From assembly GCA_949752735.1 (NCBI GenBank), contig OX457047.1, positions 3,443,282 to 3,507,281 on the forward strand: a stretch of DNA of 64,000 bases. Reading direction: 5' to 3'. A model generated the notes under the pieces. It worked only from the letters and a program-made list of their open reading frames with translations, was not told where the DNA came from and ran no database searches. Positions within the stretch are counted from its first letter, which is position 1. Every line of letters starts with the position of its first letter. This document shows, piece by piece, positions 1 to 9,884 of this stretch. Position numbers and translations under genes: made by a program. Source of the stretch: Lumbricus terrestris. Lineage: Eukaryota; Annelida; Clitellata; Crassiclitellata; Lumbricidae.

Positions 1-1
1 A

Positions 2-1603
2 GAAGCTGCGGAAGAGAGCGCAGCGTGGATCTGTCCCGTCGCCGAGGCAAGGCCTGTTGCGGCCGCACCTGGTGAAGACGTGTGTCCGGTTACAGATTGG
101 ACAACGGAGTCGTTACGCAAGGCACAGTTAGCCGATCGACAAATTGGTCCCGTCTTGGCGTGGAAGGAAGCAGGCCATCGGCCGACCGAACAAGAGCGGA
201 TGTCGTTGAGTGGGGAGGCGAAGACAGTGTTGAGTCAGTGGGATTTACTGGAAGTTCGTCAAGGCGTTCTTTTCAGGCAGTGGATCCGAGGGACTACTGG
301 TCAGACAGAAAGACACCAGTTGGTTGTGCCCGTCGTGCTCCGGCATGAAATGTTTAAGCTAACGCACGGTAGCTTTGGTGGTGGACATTTCGGAATACGT
401 AAGAGTCTAGAGAAGTTACGCCGAAGAGCGTACTGGCCGGCGTGGAAAGATGATGTGCGACGTTGGGGCGAACGATGTGATGTGTGTGCCCGGTATCGGC
501 GTGAGAAGCCGCCGAGGCAAGGTTGTTTACAGTGTCCCGTGACTGGTGAACCGATGGAGCGGTTGGGGATCGATATCACCGGTCCTCATCCCGTCTCGAA
601 TAACCGGAATAAGTACATTTTGACCGCGATCGATTATTTCTCTAGGTGGGCGGAAGCTCTGCCTATTAGAAATCAAGATGCTGCGACAATCGCTGAAACC
701 TTGATGAACCACGTGTTCTCCCGTTTCGGAATGCCGCGACAGATTTTGACAGACCAAGGTCCCTGTTTTGAATCAGAGTTGTTTCAGGAGTTATGTAAAC
801 GGATGGAGATTGACAAGGTGCGTACGACACCGTATCATCCGTCTGGTAACGGTATGATCGAACGTTTCCACCGGACTCTGAACTCGTTGCTTGGTAAAGT
901 TGTGTCCGAATGTCAGAAGGATTGGGACGTCCATCTTCCGTATGTGATGGCGGCGTACCGATCTACTGAGCATGAGGCCACGCAGCGGACTCCTAATTTC
1001 CTGTTTCTTGGTCGTGAAAACCATTCACCGTTGGATTTGATTCTTGCCCAATTTGCTGATCTCGATCGTCCGTCCTACCCTAACGTCGAAGATTATGCCG
1101 CGAAGCAGAGGGAAAAGATGGAATTTGCGTATTCGTTGGTACGGACTCAGCTGGGACGAGTCGCCGAGCGCCGGAAGAAGGCGTACGACTTGCGAGTGAA
1201 ACCGGTCAAGTTTCCTCAGGGTACGTGGGTGTACTATTACTATCCGCAACGGCGAGGCGGTAGTAAGGTCAAATGGAATAAGGTTTACACGGGACCGTTC
1301 CTCGTAGTACAGGTAATCAGCCCTGTCTTGTATCGAATTCAACGAAGCGCTCGAGCAAACGCACTAGTTGTGCATGTGGACAAACTAAAAGTGTTCTACG
1401 GGAACCCTCCTAAGAGCTGGTTGCCGGGCGTAGACACAGAGACCGTGATTAATGAAGAAGGTCTAGACAGTTCGTCCCAAGGTGGCCACACCGACGACGA
1501 GACTGTAGAGGAGATAGCGGCCCCATCCGCTCCGGAACTGGACAGCGCCGAAAGTCCCCGTCGGCGTAGTACGCGTTATCCTCGCAGGGTAAGCGTGCGG
1601 TGA
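2..1603 (+). CDS. Ty3/gypsy-type pol, 3' part (integrase), partial
   Basis: The frame is open from the window edge to a TGA at 1601-1603, so the 5' part of the polyprotein lies outside. In order it shows an HHCC zinc-binding domain (GHFGIRKSLEKLRRRAYWP followed by CDVC), an rve catalytic core with GIDITGP, TDQGPCF and MIERFHRTL, and a GPY/F-like module (YTGPFLVV) with a VDKLK tail. The D-D-E triad is intact with exactly 35 residues between the second D and the E, as expected for retroviral-type integrases. It would insert the retrotransposon cDNA into host chromosomes. No chromodomain is visible after the GPY/F module; the C-terminus is acidic, then Arg-rich. It lies immediately left of a long LTR-like tract. 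The family-level call is firm; the clade within Ty3/gypsy is not determined. Confidence 0.9.
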   Translation, partial: EAAEESAAWICPVAEARPVAAAPGEDVCPVTDWTTESLRKAQLADRQIGPVLAWKEAGHRPTEQERMSLSGEAKTVLSQWDLLEVRQGVLFRQWIRGTTGQTERHQLVVPVVLRHEMFKLTHGSFGGGHFGIRKSLEKLRRRAYWPAWKDDVRRWGERCDVCARYRREKPPRQGCLQCPVTGEPMERLGIDITGPHPVSNNRNKYILTAIDYFSRWAEALPIRNQDAATIAETLMNHVFSRFGMPRQILTDQGPCFESELFQELCKRMEIDKVRTTPYHPSGNGMIERFHRTLNSLLGKVVSECQKDWDVHLPYVMAAYRSTEHEATQRTPNFLFLGRENHSPLDLILAQFADLDRPSYPNVEDYAAKQREKMEFAYSLVRTQLGRVAERRKKAYDLRVKPVKFPQGTWVYYYYPQRRGGSKVKWNKVYTGPFLVVQVISPVLYRIQRSARANALVVHVDKLKVFYGNPPKSWLPGVDTETVINEEGLDSSSQGGHTDDETVEEIAAPSAPELDSAESPRRRSTRYPRRVSVR

Positions 1604-2848
1604 AGCCGTTGGCTTTTGGTGAGCCAACCGCTTAATTGCGGTGAGTTTGAGAAATGTGAGTGCCTCGGTTACTTTTTGATGATATCCTTTTCGTTCTGGC
1701 AACAAGTGTGGGCCAGGTGGTGCGAGAGACGCGAACTGGGTCTCTACACCGCTTAATTGCGGTGGGTTGTGAATCTGTCGGTGGACAGCGTACTTGGTTT
1801 CCTTTTGATGACATCTTTTCAGTTATACGCCTGTCATTTCAGTGGTACACAGAAGATGAGAGATGCGCTCTCGGCGTTTCTTATCTTCGCGTAATGGCGA
1901 TTGTTTCCTGAGACTGGTGAAGTTTCTTTGAGTTCTTTTGAATCTGCTGACCGCTGATCACGGTGGGACTTTCAGTGCGGTTTGCCTGAAGACTCTAAGT
2001 CCGAGTCACTTTACGTTTTGATCACCTGTTTCTTTTAATGGTAGGTGATGGGATGGGCGGACATCCCAGGTGAAGAGATAGTGTGGCGACTTTTCTCTTC
2101 TTAAGGTCCCCCGGCCTACGGGTTGGGTGGAGCCTAGGTCTCGAGACAGAGGGGCACTTGAGGTTGGTAGTCTAGGAGGGAAGCTAGCTACCAGTAGAGT
2201 GGCGTGGAATTCTCGCACCGTAAATGCCAGGTAGTGCTTGGGGAGAATGTCCGGTGGTAGTTGGGATCGTCTTGCGCCTGCCTAGCTGACGGACGTAGGT
2301 AACGTCGGGCGGGGTATTAAGTCAAGCTTTCCGGTGTTGAGGTCTTGCGCCGTAAATGCCGTCATCTGCGTTGGATGTTAGTGCTTGGTTGCGGATTCTC
2401 GTCAGGTCACGGATTTGAGTAATCGTCCCGGTACCTGGAGTTTTTGGTGAACACTCTATAACTGTCTTTACGGTTCCTTGCACTCTAATCAAAACCTAGG
2501 TTGAAGTGCTTTTGTCGCGTGTGAAATCTCTGATCCTGAAGCCGGCGCGTAGCGTCGATGAACGGCACGGAAAGATACAGTGGACACAGATCGTTGGTTC
2601 GCCTAATGCGAAGATTATTGAAATCGTCGGGTCGACGATGGTTATGTTTCTTTTGATGAATCGATCGTATATGAAACGCGACACTGCTTAGCGTTTCAAG
2701 GGGCAATTTACGTTCGAATTACTGGTAACGAACCGTGGACTCACTGCTAACTGTTGTAGGTTCGATCCTGATTTTCTTGGTTGGCCTATGTATTCGTGTT
2801 AGGTCCTACGCGAGTACGACTGTACGTTTCTTTTGAAGTTAACGGAAA
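1604..2848. other. Non-coding tract downstream of gypsy pol (3' UTR-like)
   Basis: No convincing ORF. It has the same CpG-rich composition as the pol gene. A short hairpin, ACCGCTTAATTGCGGT (5-bp arms, 6-nt loop), occurs at about 1629 and again at about 1752. Two stretches share a phrase built on CGTAAATGCC (near 2219 and 2350). I read it as the long 3' untranslated part of the retrotransposon. Confidence 0.4.
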
Positions 2849-3370
2849 CCCCACTTCTGGTCTCGACGCCTCGACAACGTCCTGACCCATAGATTCGAGG
2901 GAGAAAGAGTAGACGTTCGTACGGTGATGGTAACCCCACTTCTGATCCTGGCGGCTCCCAGCGCCTTGATCGCTAGTTGGTGAGGGGAACGGAAAAAGGA
3001 ATTGACGGTGAAAACGGAGTACTCCACTTCTGGTCTCGGCGTCTCGTCAACGCTTTGACCGCGTAGAGGTGTGGGGAACGAGGTGGACCTGACGGTGAAC
3101 GTGTGTGAGCGAAATACCCCACTTCTGATCTTGGTGGCTCGCAGCGCCCTGATCGATAGATTTGGTGGTCGCGTAAATTCGGTAGTGCGGACCCTACCGC
3201 GAGAGAAGAGTCGTTGGAACGACGTGAGTGAAAGGATACCCCACTTCTGACCCTGGCGGCACGCAGCGCCTTGGCCACGTAGAAGTTGGCGGTAGTGAAC
3301 AATGGTAAACATGGCCCCACTTCTGATCTCGGCGTCTCGACAACGCCTTGATCACATAGATTTGGGTGAG
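2849..3370. repeat. Six-copy array of about 90-bp modules, each starting CCCCACTTCTG
   Basis: Modules start at about 2849, 2934, 3022, 3117, 3239 and 3315 (spacings 85, 88, 95, 122 and 76). Each begins with (C)CCCACTTCTG, then TCTCGGC or TCCTGGCGG, a CAACGCC/CAGCGCC block and a TTGATCxxxTAG block. Two sub-types (CGTCTCGxCAACG and GGCTCGCAGCGCC) tend to alternate. The variable spacing and divergence show an old tandem amplification. The minus-strand ORFs over this array (2839-3649) follow from the repeat and are not taken as genes. Confidence 0.75.
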
Positions 3371-3866
3371 CCAGACGTTTGGTAGCGCAGAACCTACCGG
3401 TGAGAGAGAGCACTGTAGTACCGTTAAGAGTGGACTCCTTGGTGGAGCTGGTATAAGCAATCTAAGGGAACTCGACTTTTGGGTGTTGGACAAACTCCTT
3501 AAGTAGGGCCCTGCGTGAGATTGTTTGTGTTTCGTGTTACAGGTGAAGCCGTGGTAACGAGAGCGAGTTGACTGGAGCTCAAGAGATGACTGTGGTGACG
3601 AGAAAAGCGAATTTGCGGATACGATGGGCGAGAAACAGCGAGTACACACGCTGAGAACAACGCCTACATCGAATTACATTGCATAGCATTGTGAAATTTT
3701 GGATGATGTTATGTACTTGTATGTGACTGTTACCTTGATCGGGGGACAGCGTGTTAGTGTTTTCCTCCGAGGGGCTTAAATCTAGGTAGATAAGTCCCGG
3801 GGACGGGAGGGTAAATATCTCGTGAAGAGATCGTAGATTAGTCGACCCCGATGCTCCGCATCAGCC

Positions 3867-3880
3867 GGAGAGGAGGAGAG
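3867..3880 (+). other. Polypurine tract candidate
   Basis: GGAGAGGAGGAGAG is the only long all-purine run downstream of pol in this tract. It abuts a TG dinucleotide at 3881, the arrangement expected for a plus-strand primer next to a 3' LTR. Confidence 0.5.
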
Positions 3881-6800
3881 TGTGGCGTTTCAGCCACAAG
3901 ACGATAAACTCCGAACGGCTGCCTTGTCAAACTGAAGCTGGATACAAGGCCGGAGCGACGGTTACGCTCTTAAAGCAGCCAAACCGTCTAGTTAGAATCA
4001 ATAATAGGTAAGGCGTAATTCCCCTAGCAGAAAGGCGCTACAGAAACACACGCAATTAGAGCGCGACCGACAAGTCAGAGTCTGCAAAACGTTGCTGGAA
4101 GCAGACGAGATTGACGGCGAGGCATAACACAGCCAAACCGCATCTCAAACGCGTGTACGAGTAGGGCTAATCTTAGTTTTAATTCCATAATTAATCCTAG
4201 GTAGGTCCAATAACTTTAATTTAGGGCGTAAGTTACGGAGAAGTCGTTTGGGAAGCGACAGAAAGAAACCTGGTGACGATCGGACAAGAAATGGATTTTT
4301 GGTGAATTAATAACGGTTTTTCTATACGGAAGACCGATCATTGATTTCAAGCCAAACCATAGCGTGCAGACAGCGATATTCCGGTGGAATAAAGCCTGCC
4401 ACACGATGTTCTGCTACTAGTGTAGAGTGGTGGCGATCACTCTATGGGCAATGAATATTAACTCTGTTCGTTTCATTGCTCTCTACGCAGTCCCGGCACG
4501 TTGAATTGACATTGCTACGTTGGTTTGTTGGTGTCCAAACGCTTTCTGGTGAATTTGACGAGAAATATTGTATCCGAATCGAATTCGCACACGCGAAGGT
4601 TGAACGTTACCTGCGGTGACGATCGAGCGACGGCCGACTGGGCATCGCCCCGCTTCGACGCACCAGGGAGAGTTGGTTGTGGCTCATCCCGTCTTACTTG
4701 CAAATATCTCCTGGCATTTAGTGCCGTGTTGAAAATCAGACCCGTTGAGTGCTTGTAACGTAAAATAAAGCAGTTTTACCGCATCTGATCGAGGCTCCGG
4801 CGTCGTGTAAGCCTAGGCACCTTACCCGCCACGAGCCCGTCAGCATCATACATATCATAACGTATTCTACGCATCGAGAACGCTTCGGGCGTCGCTGGTG
4901 CACTAATCCTTGAACCCGGAAAGACGAGTGGCTGTTCTGGACATTGCTGCTCGGGACTATCTGACCCTCAGTGACAATCGTTCCCTGTTGTCCGTAATAC
5001 GCCGTTCGCTTTCGGAGCGGCCGGAGGCTCGATCGAAAGTATTGCCTCGTGCAGTAACTGTTTCTTTCCTCCTGCGACAATTCGCGTTTCCATCGTATCT
5101 GGTTAAACTTCCTGTGTGTGCGGCAGTGAATTGCCCTGTACGTGTGACACAGAGCTAAAATCGATACTTCTGGCGGCCCGCGTCGGTTAATCCGCACGGC
5201 CGACCAAGGCGAGCGCGCAACCGTAGAAAGCGGTAAGGCCTCGATAATTCTGAATCCTTGTTTCCTGGTATCTGTAGCTGTGGTGCCTCTTGTAACTGCA
5301 CACGGCGGCGTTTGGTGACCTCTGCGAACGTCGTGGGATCATCGTTTGCCGCACTTAGGCGACGCATAATTACAGTTGCGATTTGCACCTGGCATTCGGC
5401 TCTAATTCATTAGCGAAACCTGCCGGGAGGCATATCCTGGTCAATTGTTACTCGATCCCTGCAATCTCGGTGTCAGATTGTGCGCCTCGGCGGCGGTGTC
5501 ACTTTACCTGTGTGGAGCTAATCGATATCTGAAGGCGTTCCGACGGTAGGAGCTCGCGAAAGGCCGTTTTCGGGTCTTTGCGTGTAGTTTTCTTACGCGG
5601 CCGCGAACGACCGGCCTAGTCCCCGGTCTGAACGAATAACTTTGTATCCTGTGGTCCAATCGTCTCGAACCAAGCGACAATCTTGTTCATCTTGACGAGT
5701 AGAAGATTTTTCCTGTTGAGAGTTTGTCAGCATCTGTTACGGTTTCGACGCTACAGTCTAGTGAGAACGCCTCGCGCGTAAGTGGACTTAGCCGACGCGA
5801 AACTTGGTTTCCCCGGTCTACTCGGCCGCCAATTAAAGTGCGTTGCTGTTCTGTTCGCGTGCTATCCCAGCGGTCGCCCGGACGAAGTAGTTGCGCACTG
5901 AATAACTCCGTCAGCTGTGATCCAATCGTTTCGAACTAAGCGACAATCTGGTTCATCTCGACGAGTAGAAGACTTGCCCCGTGAGAGGTTTGTCTGTACC
6001 TGTTACGGCTTCAACGGTATAGTCTGGAAGAAGCGCCTCGCGCGTGAAGTGGACTTAGCCGATTTTCTTGATCTTTCGCCTGACGCCGCGAAGGCCGACA
6101 GCGAACGTCCCGGTCTCCGAAAAACTTTGTCAATTGTTACCTGATCCTTGCAATCTTGGTGTCAGATTGTGCGTCTCGCTGAGTGGGACAAGTCAGTCGG
6201 AAGAGAGTTAAGCGATATCTGGAAGGGTTTCGACGGTAGGAGCTCGCGAAGAGTTCTCACCGGTCGTTTCCCGTAGAGTCCGGTTACGCGGCGCCGCGGT
6301 CAAGCGAACGACCGCCGCCGACAGGTCTGTGTGGGCAACGCGCAGTGCCCTAGGTCTGCGAGTGTATTGCGATATTCTTTGACTACCGAATATCTTTCCT
6401 TTCACCTCTGGTCTTTGAATCGGCTAGTAGTAGAGCCAGTTGATACGATCGCTTGGCTATATCAGCCGCCGTTGATCAGCGTTGGTTGAAGTCCAAGGTA
6501 GATACCGGCCACGACTGGTCGGGTGAGTGTAACTTTGTGAGTTGTTGTGCGAATAACGAAAAGTTGGTGTCATATTGCTCAGTAAATCAAGCGCTCTCTA
6601 GCTACGTCGAGAGCCAGTGACCTGTGCCAGTGATTCGAGTTCGTGTCGGAAGCGTCTTACGGTTGCCACCGGCGTTTCCCCCGAACAGCGAAAGACCGTA
6701 AGCGTAGCGGTCGAGAACGTGTATCTTTGTCAGTTGTAGTCCGACTTGTACGATCGGGGTGCTGATCTACTCAGCACACCCAGTGTAATATCTCTGTAAC

Positions 6801-7231
6801 GTCTGTTGGTGAACATCGTGTGTGTAGCAAACGGTGAAAGCTTGTCTTCACCGAGAAGCGCATTTCCGCGACCAAGGGAAATCGCGTACGCATTGTCTAG
6901 GAGAACTCAGCTGGTCTAGACAGCTCCCTTTAATTGCATCAGTTACCGGTTCGTTACCCTAAGTTAATTTAGTTAAGGAAGTTGTGTATCCCTTAGCTAA
7001 TTTTTAAGCCCCCTATACGGGAGCGATGCTGGTCTGTTGACAGTGACCACGAGCCAGAAGCGATACAAAAGTCAGTTACCGTTGACGCCTGTTGCGGCGG
7101 CCTACGTGAAGTAAAGAGTCGACCGTACGCATTTCCTTTGGATAGCGTGCGGGAAGCTCAGTGATAGAGAGTCGCGCGCGCTTGGCAACCGCCGCGTATT
7201 CCGGCTACTTTGATCTCGGCGTGTTCGGCCG
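3881..7231 (+). repeat. Long LTR-like tract (start 3881; end not resolved)
   Basis: It starts TGTGGCGTTTCAGCCACAAG, in which TGTGGC and GCCACA are inverted, right after the polypurine tract. About 3.3 kb of CpG-rich sequence follows with no convincing gene. I could not find a matching second LTR in the window or a certain CA end. The LTR could stop near 7180 or run close to 7770. The polypurine tract and TG start are seen; the LTR identity is inferred from its position after integrase. Confidence 0.4.
5437..6262. repeat. Diverged direct duplications in order A-B-B'-A'
   Basis: Block A (about 5437-5565) and A' (about 6128-6260) share CAATTGTTAC, TCAGATTGTGCG, GCGATATCTG-like and CGACGGTAGGAGCTCGCGAA. 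Block B (about 5650-5800) and B' (about 5918-6062) share GATCCAATCGT-like, GACGAGTAGAAGA, CTGTTACGG and GCGCCTCGCGCGT. All copies are direct. They have diverged by roughly a fifth or more, judged by eye. Confidence 0.7.
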
Positions 7232-7771
7232 TTGTACAAGTTAATCGCTTTCAAGCGATACAAGGGTGGTCTCCCTAAAGGCCTGGTACCAGAAAAAGAC
7301 CTATTGGTCGTGTTGGCATACGAGACAATGCCTGTGTCGTTACTTCGTATAGGGTTAAATCCCTTAGAATGGAACTGGTTCCGTTACCTATGGCCGACTG
7401 GATGCCAAACGCAGGTTATGCCTCTCGGGAGTGAGGGCGCCTCGACCGTTCGTTGTCACATGGTACGTAAGAGAGAAGACCGTGTAGGGAAGAAGGCAAA
7501 GGCGGTCGCAGTGAAAGGGAGTTCCAAGCGCGGATCGGCTGCCCGTGGAAAATTGGACCCTGTTTCGAGCATTGGCCATCCTGGCGCTCGGGTCGTTACC
7601 TCCCCGGTGACCGCGGACGGGGCAGATGTGGATTCCGACGCGACGGAACTATATTCCCAGTTCCGGGCTTCCTTGCTAAGACAATCTTCCCCGGTCGTAA
7701 CCGAAATGTTGGATTGGCCTAAGTACGATTTGAGAGGCCGTGACGAACGGGGCGTGCCGCCACACCCCGTC
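7232..7771 (+). other. Open frame of unknown identity joined to the protease tail
   Basis: This is the N-terminal part of a 221-codon frame whose last 41 codons are viral protease. From an internal Met at about 7460 the product is strongly basic (MVRKREDRVGKKAK), then acidic and Pro-rich. Codon use matches the gypsy pol gene, not the AT-rich viral genes. It could be the start of a retrotransposon Gag of a second, truncated copy, or chance open sequence in GC-rich DNA. I do not recognise a domain. Confidence 0.3.
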
Positions 7772-7897
7772 TACTACAACAGCGAACGCGTTCAACCAGA
7801 TAATGAAGTCTTTTGTGGTCATCTATGCCTGTATGTCTTAAAAAAGACTATGAAGGATGGAATGAAATTTCAAAATGTTATCAATAGTTTGTATTAA
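7772..7897 (+). pseudogene. Adenain-like cysteine protease, C-terminal fragment (truncated)
   Basis: The last 41 codons of the frame ending at 7897 carry the conserved end of adenovirus-type maturation proteases as found in adintoviruses and Polintons: ERVQPDNEVFCGHLCLYVL, where the Cys before GH is the catalytic thiol, followed by a short helix ending NVINSLY. The catalytic His and acidic residue and all N-terminal sequence are missing. The preceding codons are GC-rich and unrelated, so the gene is broken at about 7750-7775. The protease normally cleaves capsid precursors at (M/I/L)xGx-G sites, and two small proteins in this element still carry such sites. Confidence 0.7.
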
Positions 7898-7914
7898 TAT
7901 TATCGCGTAATAAA

Positions 7915-8661
7915 ATGCCTGTAAACATATTTGGTCAAATGGATAACGGGTCAGCGCCACGAGTAGTAGCAGGTGGTGTCACATTAACTCAAGCAAACAG
8001 TACTTTTCTAAGGGTAGATGGGGCAAACCCTGTTACTGGAGATCTAGATATGAATGGCCGCGTGATAAAAGGTCTACCTACAACGAATACTCTGGAAGCG
8101 GGAATGGATGAGGCTCTAAGTCGGGGGCAAGCTATAGATTTGATAATGAATCACGATAATGTACCATCGAACGACAATCATTTGACTAATAAGAAATACG
8201 TCGATGCAACGGCTGAAAAATATGTCGACACGAAAGCAATCGGACCCGCTATTAGCATGTACACGGCAGCTACACAATCCATAAGCGCCAATACATACAC
8301 AAAAGTTTCTTTCGATATAGCAAGATTCGAAAGAGATATCCGCCATCGCGTAGGATGGAATAAGATCTCTCCTGATAAAGCCGGCTGCTATATCGTTTCA
8401 ACGCACATAGAATTTCGTTTATTAGGTGCTGTTACTTTATTCAGTGCTGATACTTCGGGTTACGTTTACCTGTATAAAAATGGAGGGGTGCATATGCAAA
8501 TTGCGGGTGGAGAGGGTGCGTCAAATGCCGATGCTATCAATGCAACAGGTTGTACTATAATTTATCTAACCGAAAACGATTACCTCGAGATAGGTGTTTA
8601 TTCAACCACCGCTGTAGGTATAGTTGCTAAGGACTTTTCCATCGCATTCTTACGACCATAA
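7915..8661 (+). CDS. Fibre-like virion protein A
   Basis: 248 aa. The N-terminus MPVNIFGQMDNG is followed by shaft-like segments seen in trimeric fibres and tail fibres (GDLDMNGRVIKGLP, then LTNKKYVD). The C-terminal 130 residues look like a C1q/TNF-type beta sandwich with alternating hydrophobic strands (KAGCYIVSTHIEF, GYVYLYKNGG, YLEIGVYS) ending FSIAFLRP. By analogy with adenoviral fibres it probably projects from the capsid vertex and binds the host cell. The ATG at 7915 directly follows TAATAAA. It is followed by a paralogue in the same orientation. No signal peptide is seen. The fibre role is inferred from architecture and context. Confidence 0.7.
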   Translation: MPVNIFGQMDNGSAPRVVAGGVTLTQANSTFLRVDGANPVTGDLDMNGRVIKGLPTTNTLEAGMDEALSRGQAIDLIMNHDNVPSNDNHLTNKKYVDATAEKYVDTKAIGPAISMYTAATQSISANTYTKVSFDIARFERDIRHRVGWNKISPDKAGCYIVSTHIEFRLLGAVTLFSADTSGYVYLYKNGGVHMQIAGGEGASNADAINATGCTIIYLTENDYLEIGVYSTTAVGIVAKDFSIAFLRP

Positions 8662-8714
8662 CTAATTTTTTGGCGTAGACGGAGTTTTTGTACTAAAAAT
8701 ATTAGGATAATAAA

Positions 8715-9449
8715 ATGCCTGTAAACATATTTGGCCAAATGGATGGTGGATCAACACCACGAGTAATAGCAGGTGGTATCACATTATCCCAAGTCAACAA
8801 TACTTTTCTAAGACGAGATGGAGCGAATGCGGCTACAGGAGATCTAGATATGAATGGTAAATGCATTAAAGGTCTTCCTATAACGAATAATCCGGATGCA
8901 GGAATGGATGAGGCTCTAAGTTATGGACAAGGCGTAGATTTGGTAACGAATCACCCTTACATTCCGTCTAACGATAATCATTTGACTAATAAAAAATATG
9001 TCGACGAACAAATTGCTTCAACCAACCGATTCTTTGGCCCGGCGTTTAGTGCCTACTCCCACGCTGTTCAGGCTATCCCTACCAGCACTGCGACGATTGT
9101 AAAATTTCCAAGAGAAAGATTCGATCCGGATAATTGTTTCATCAATTCGAAACGTTTCTTTCCTCAGAAAGCCGGATGTTATATGGTTACGGTGTTTGTG
9201 GAATTTCACGCCAATAGTGCTAGAACTAGCGGTAATGTTTCCTTGATGAAAACGGGGAGTGTGTACATGAAGATGCCTGGCGGCGGAGGCGACTTTGGTG
9301 GTGGAGGTACGGCTGGAGCGAATAATAATGTATCGGGTACTTGCCTAGTTCGATTAACTAATACCGACTACCTCGAGATAATGGCTACGTCAGACGCTGA
9401 CTTAAACATTGAGGCCCATGACTTTTCGGCCGCATACTTACGACCCTAA
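8715..9449 (+). CDS. Fibre-like virion protein B (tandem paralogue)
   Basis: 244 aa, a tandem duplicate of the gene at 7915. The first 95 residues are very similar (MPVNIFGQMDGGS, GDLDMNGKCIKGLP, LTNKKYVDEQ). The head domain has diverged strongly in loops and carries a Gly-rich insertion (GGGGDFGGGGTAG-like) but keeps the same ending (FSAAYLRP). Such a pattern, a conserved shaft with a variable head, fits a receptor-binding protein pair. The start lies in GGATAATAAAATG, like copy A. It converges with the minus-strand gene ending at 9476. Confidence 0.7.
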   Translation: MPVNIFGQMDGGSTPRVIAGGITLSQVNNTFLRRDGANAATGDLDMNGKCIKGLPITNNPDAGMDEALSYGQGVDLVTNHPYIPSNDNHLTNKKYVDEQIASTNRFFGPAFSAYSHAVQAIPTSTATIVKFPRERFDPDNCFINSKRFFPQKAGCYMVTVFVEFHANSARTSGNVSLMKTGSVYMKMPGGGGDFGGGGTAGANNNVSGTCLVRLTNTDYLEIMATSDADLNIEAHDFSAAYLRP

Positions 9450-9475
9450 ATTCGAAACCACATTTAGTTTTGAAT

Positions 9476-9862
9476 TTAAATTTCTACCAAATCCTCCTTT
9501 CTCTCATGAACTTTAATTTCGTATCTGTTTCTCCATACTCGGCCATTGAAAAATAAGATTGTTCGCGCGCTTTCCCCGTGTGCTTTACCCGCTTTGTAAA
9601 GCGATGAATACGAGCTTACTTCACCCGTTTCTCGGTCTAATATATCTACTCGTCTCGGTTGGTTTCTGATTTTTTTCAATCTATCATATTTTTCATCCGT
9701 GCTTGGCACCTTCGGTTCTCGCCGCTGTTTCTCTTTTTCAGCGATATCGCGAGAGAGTACACCCTTCTCGAACAATAGATCGATAAGTTCAGGTTTGTTG
9801 AGATGAGTCCATCTTTTGATGCCGTGCTCTTTCACCAGCGTTTTCAATTCTGTCAGTTTCAT
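9476..9862 (-). CDS. Rho-N/SAP-like DNA-binding protein
   Basis: 128 aa. Residues 1-35 (MKLTELKTLVKEHGIKRW, then LNKPELIDLLFEKG) form a helix-extension-helix of the Rho-N/SAP/LEM type common in Maverick and adintovirus small proteins. The middle is basic. Residues 75-120 (LDRETGEVSSYSSLYKAGKA, then NRYEIKV) resemble NUMOD-type DNA-contact modules. A role in genome packaging or DNA binding is inferred. The start follows TACTATAAAAATG. It lies 22 bases downstream of the MCP gene on the same strand. Confidence 0.6.
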   Translation of the reverse strand: MKLTELKTLVKEHGIKRWTHLNKPELIDLLFEKGVLSRDIAEKEKQRREPKVPSTDEKYDRLKKIRNQPRRVDILDRETGEVSSYSSLYKAGKAHGESARTILFFNGRVWRNRYEIKVHERKEDLVEI

Positions 9863-9884
9863 TTTTATAGTACAAGATATTTTT

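Noticed and set aside
2849..3370. CRISPR-like array
   Set aside because: The modules are diverged, spacing is irregular and the DNA is eukaryotic; no cas genes.
2839..3649. Three overlapping minus-strand ORFs of about 150 codons with similar Ser/Arg-rich segments
   Set aside because: Their similarity to each other comes from the six DNA modules; codon pattern and context do not support a gene.
4736..5197. 153-codon minus-strand ORF in the LTR-like tract
   Set aside because: No recognisable domain, no neighbouring coding signal, and it lies in non-coding retrotransposon sequence.
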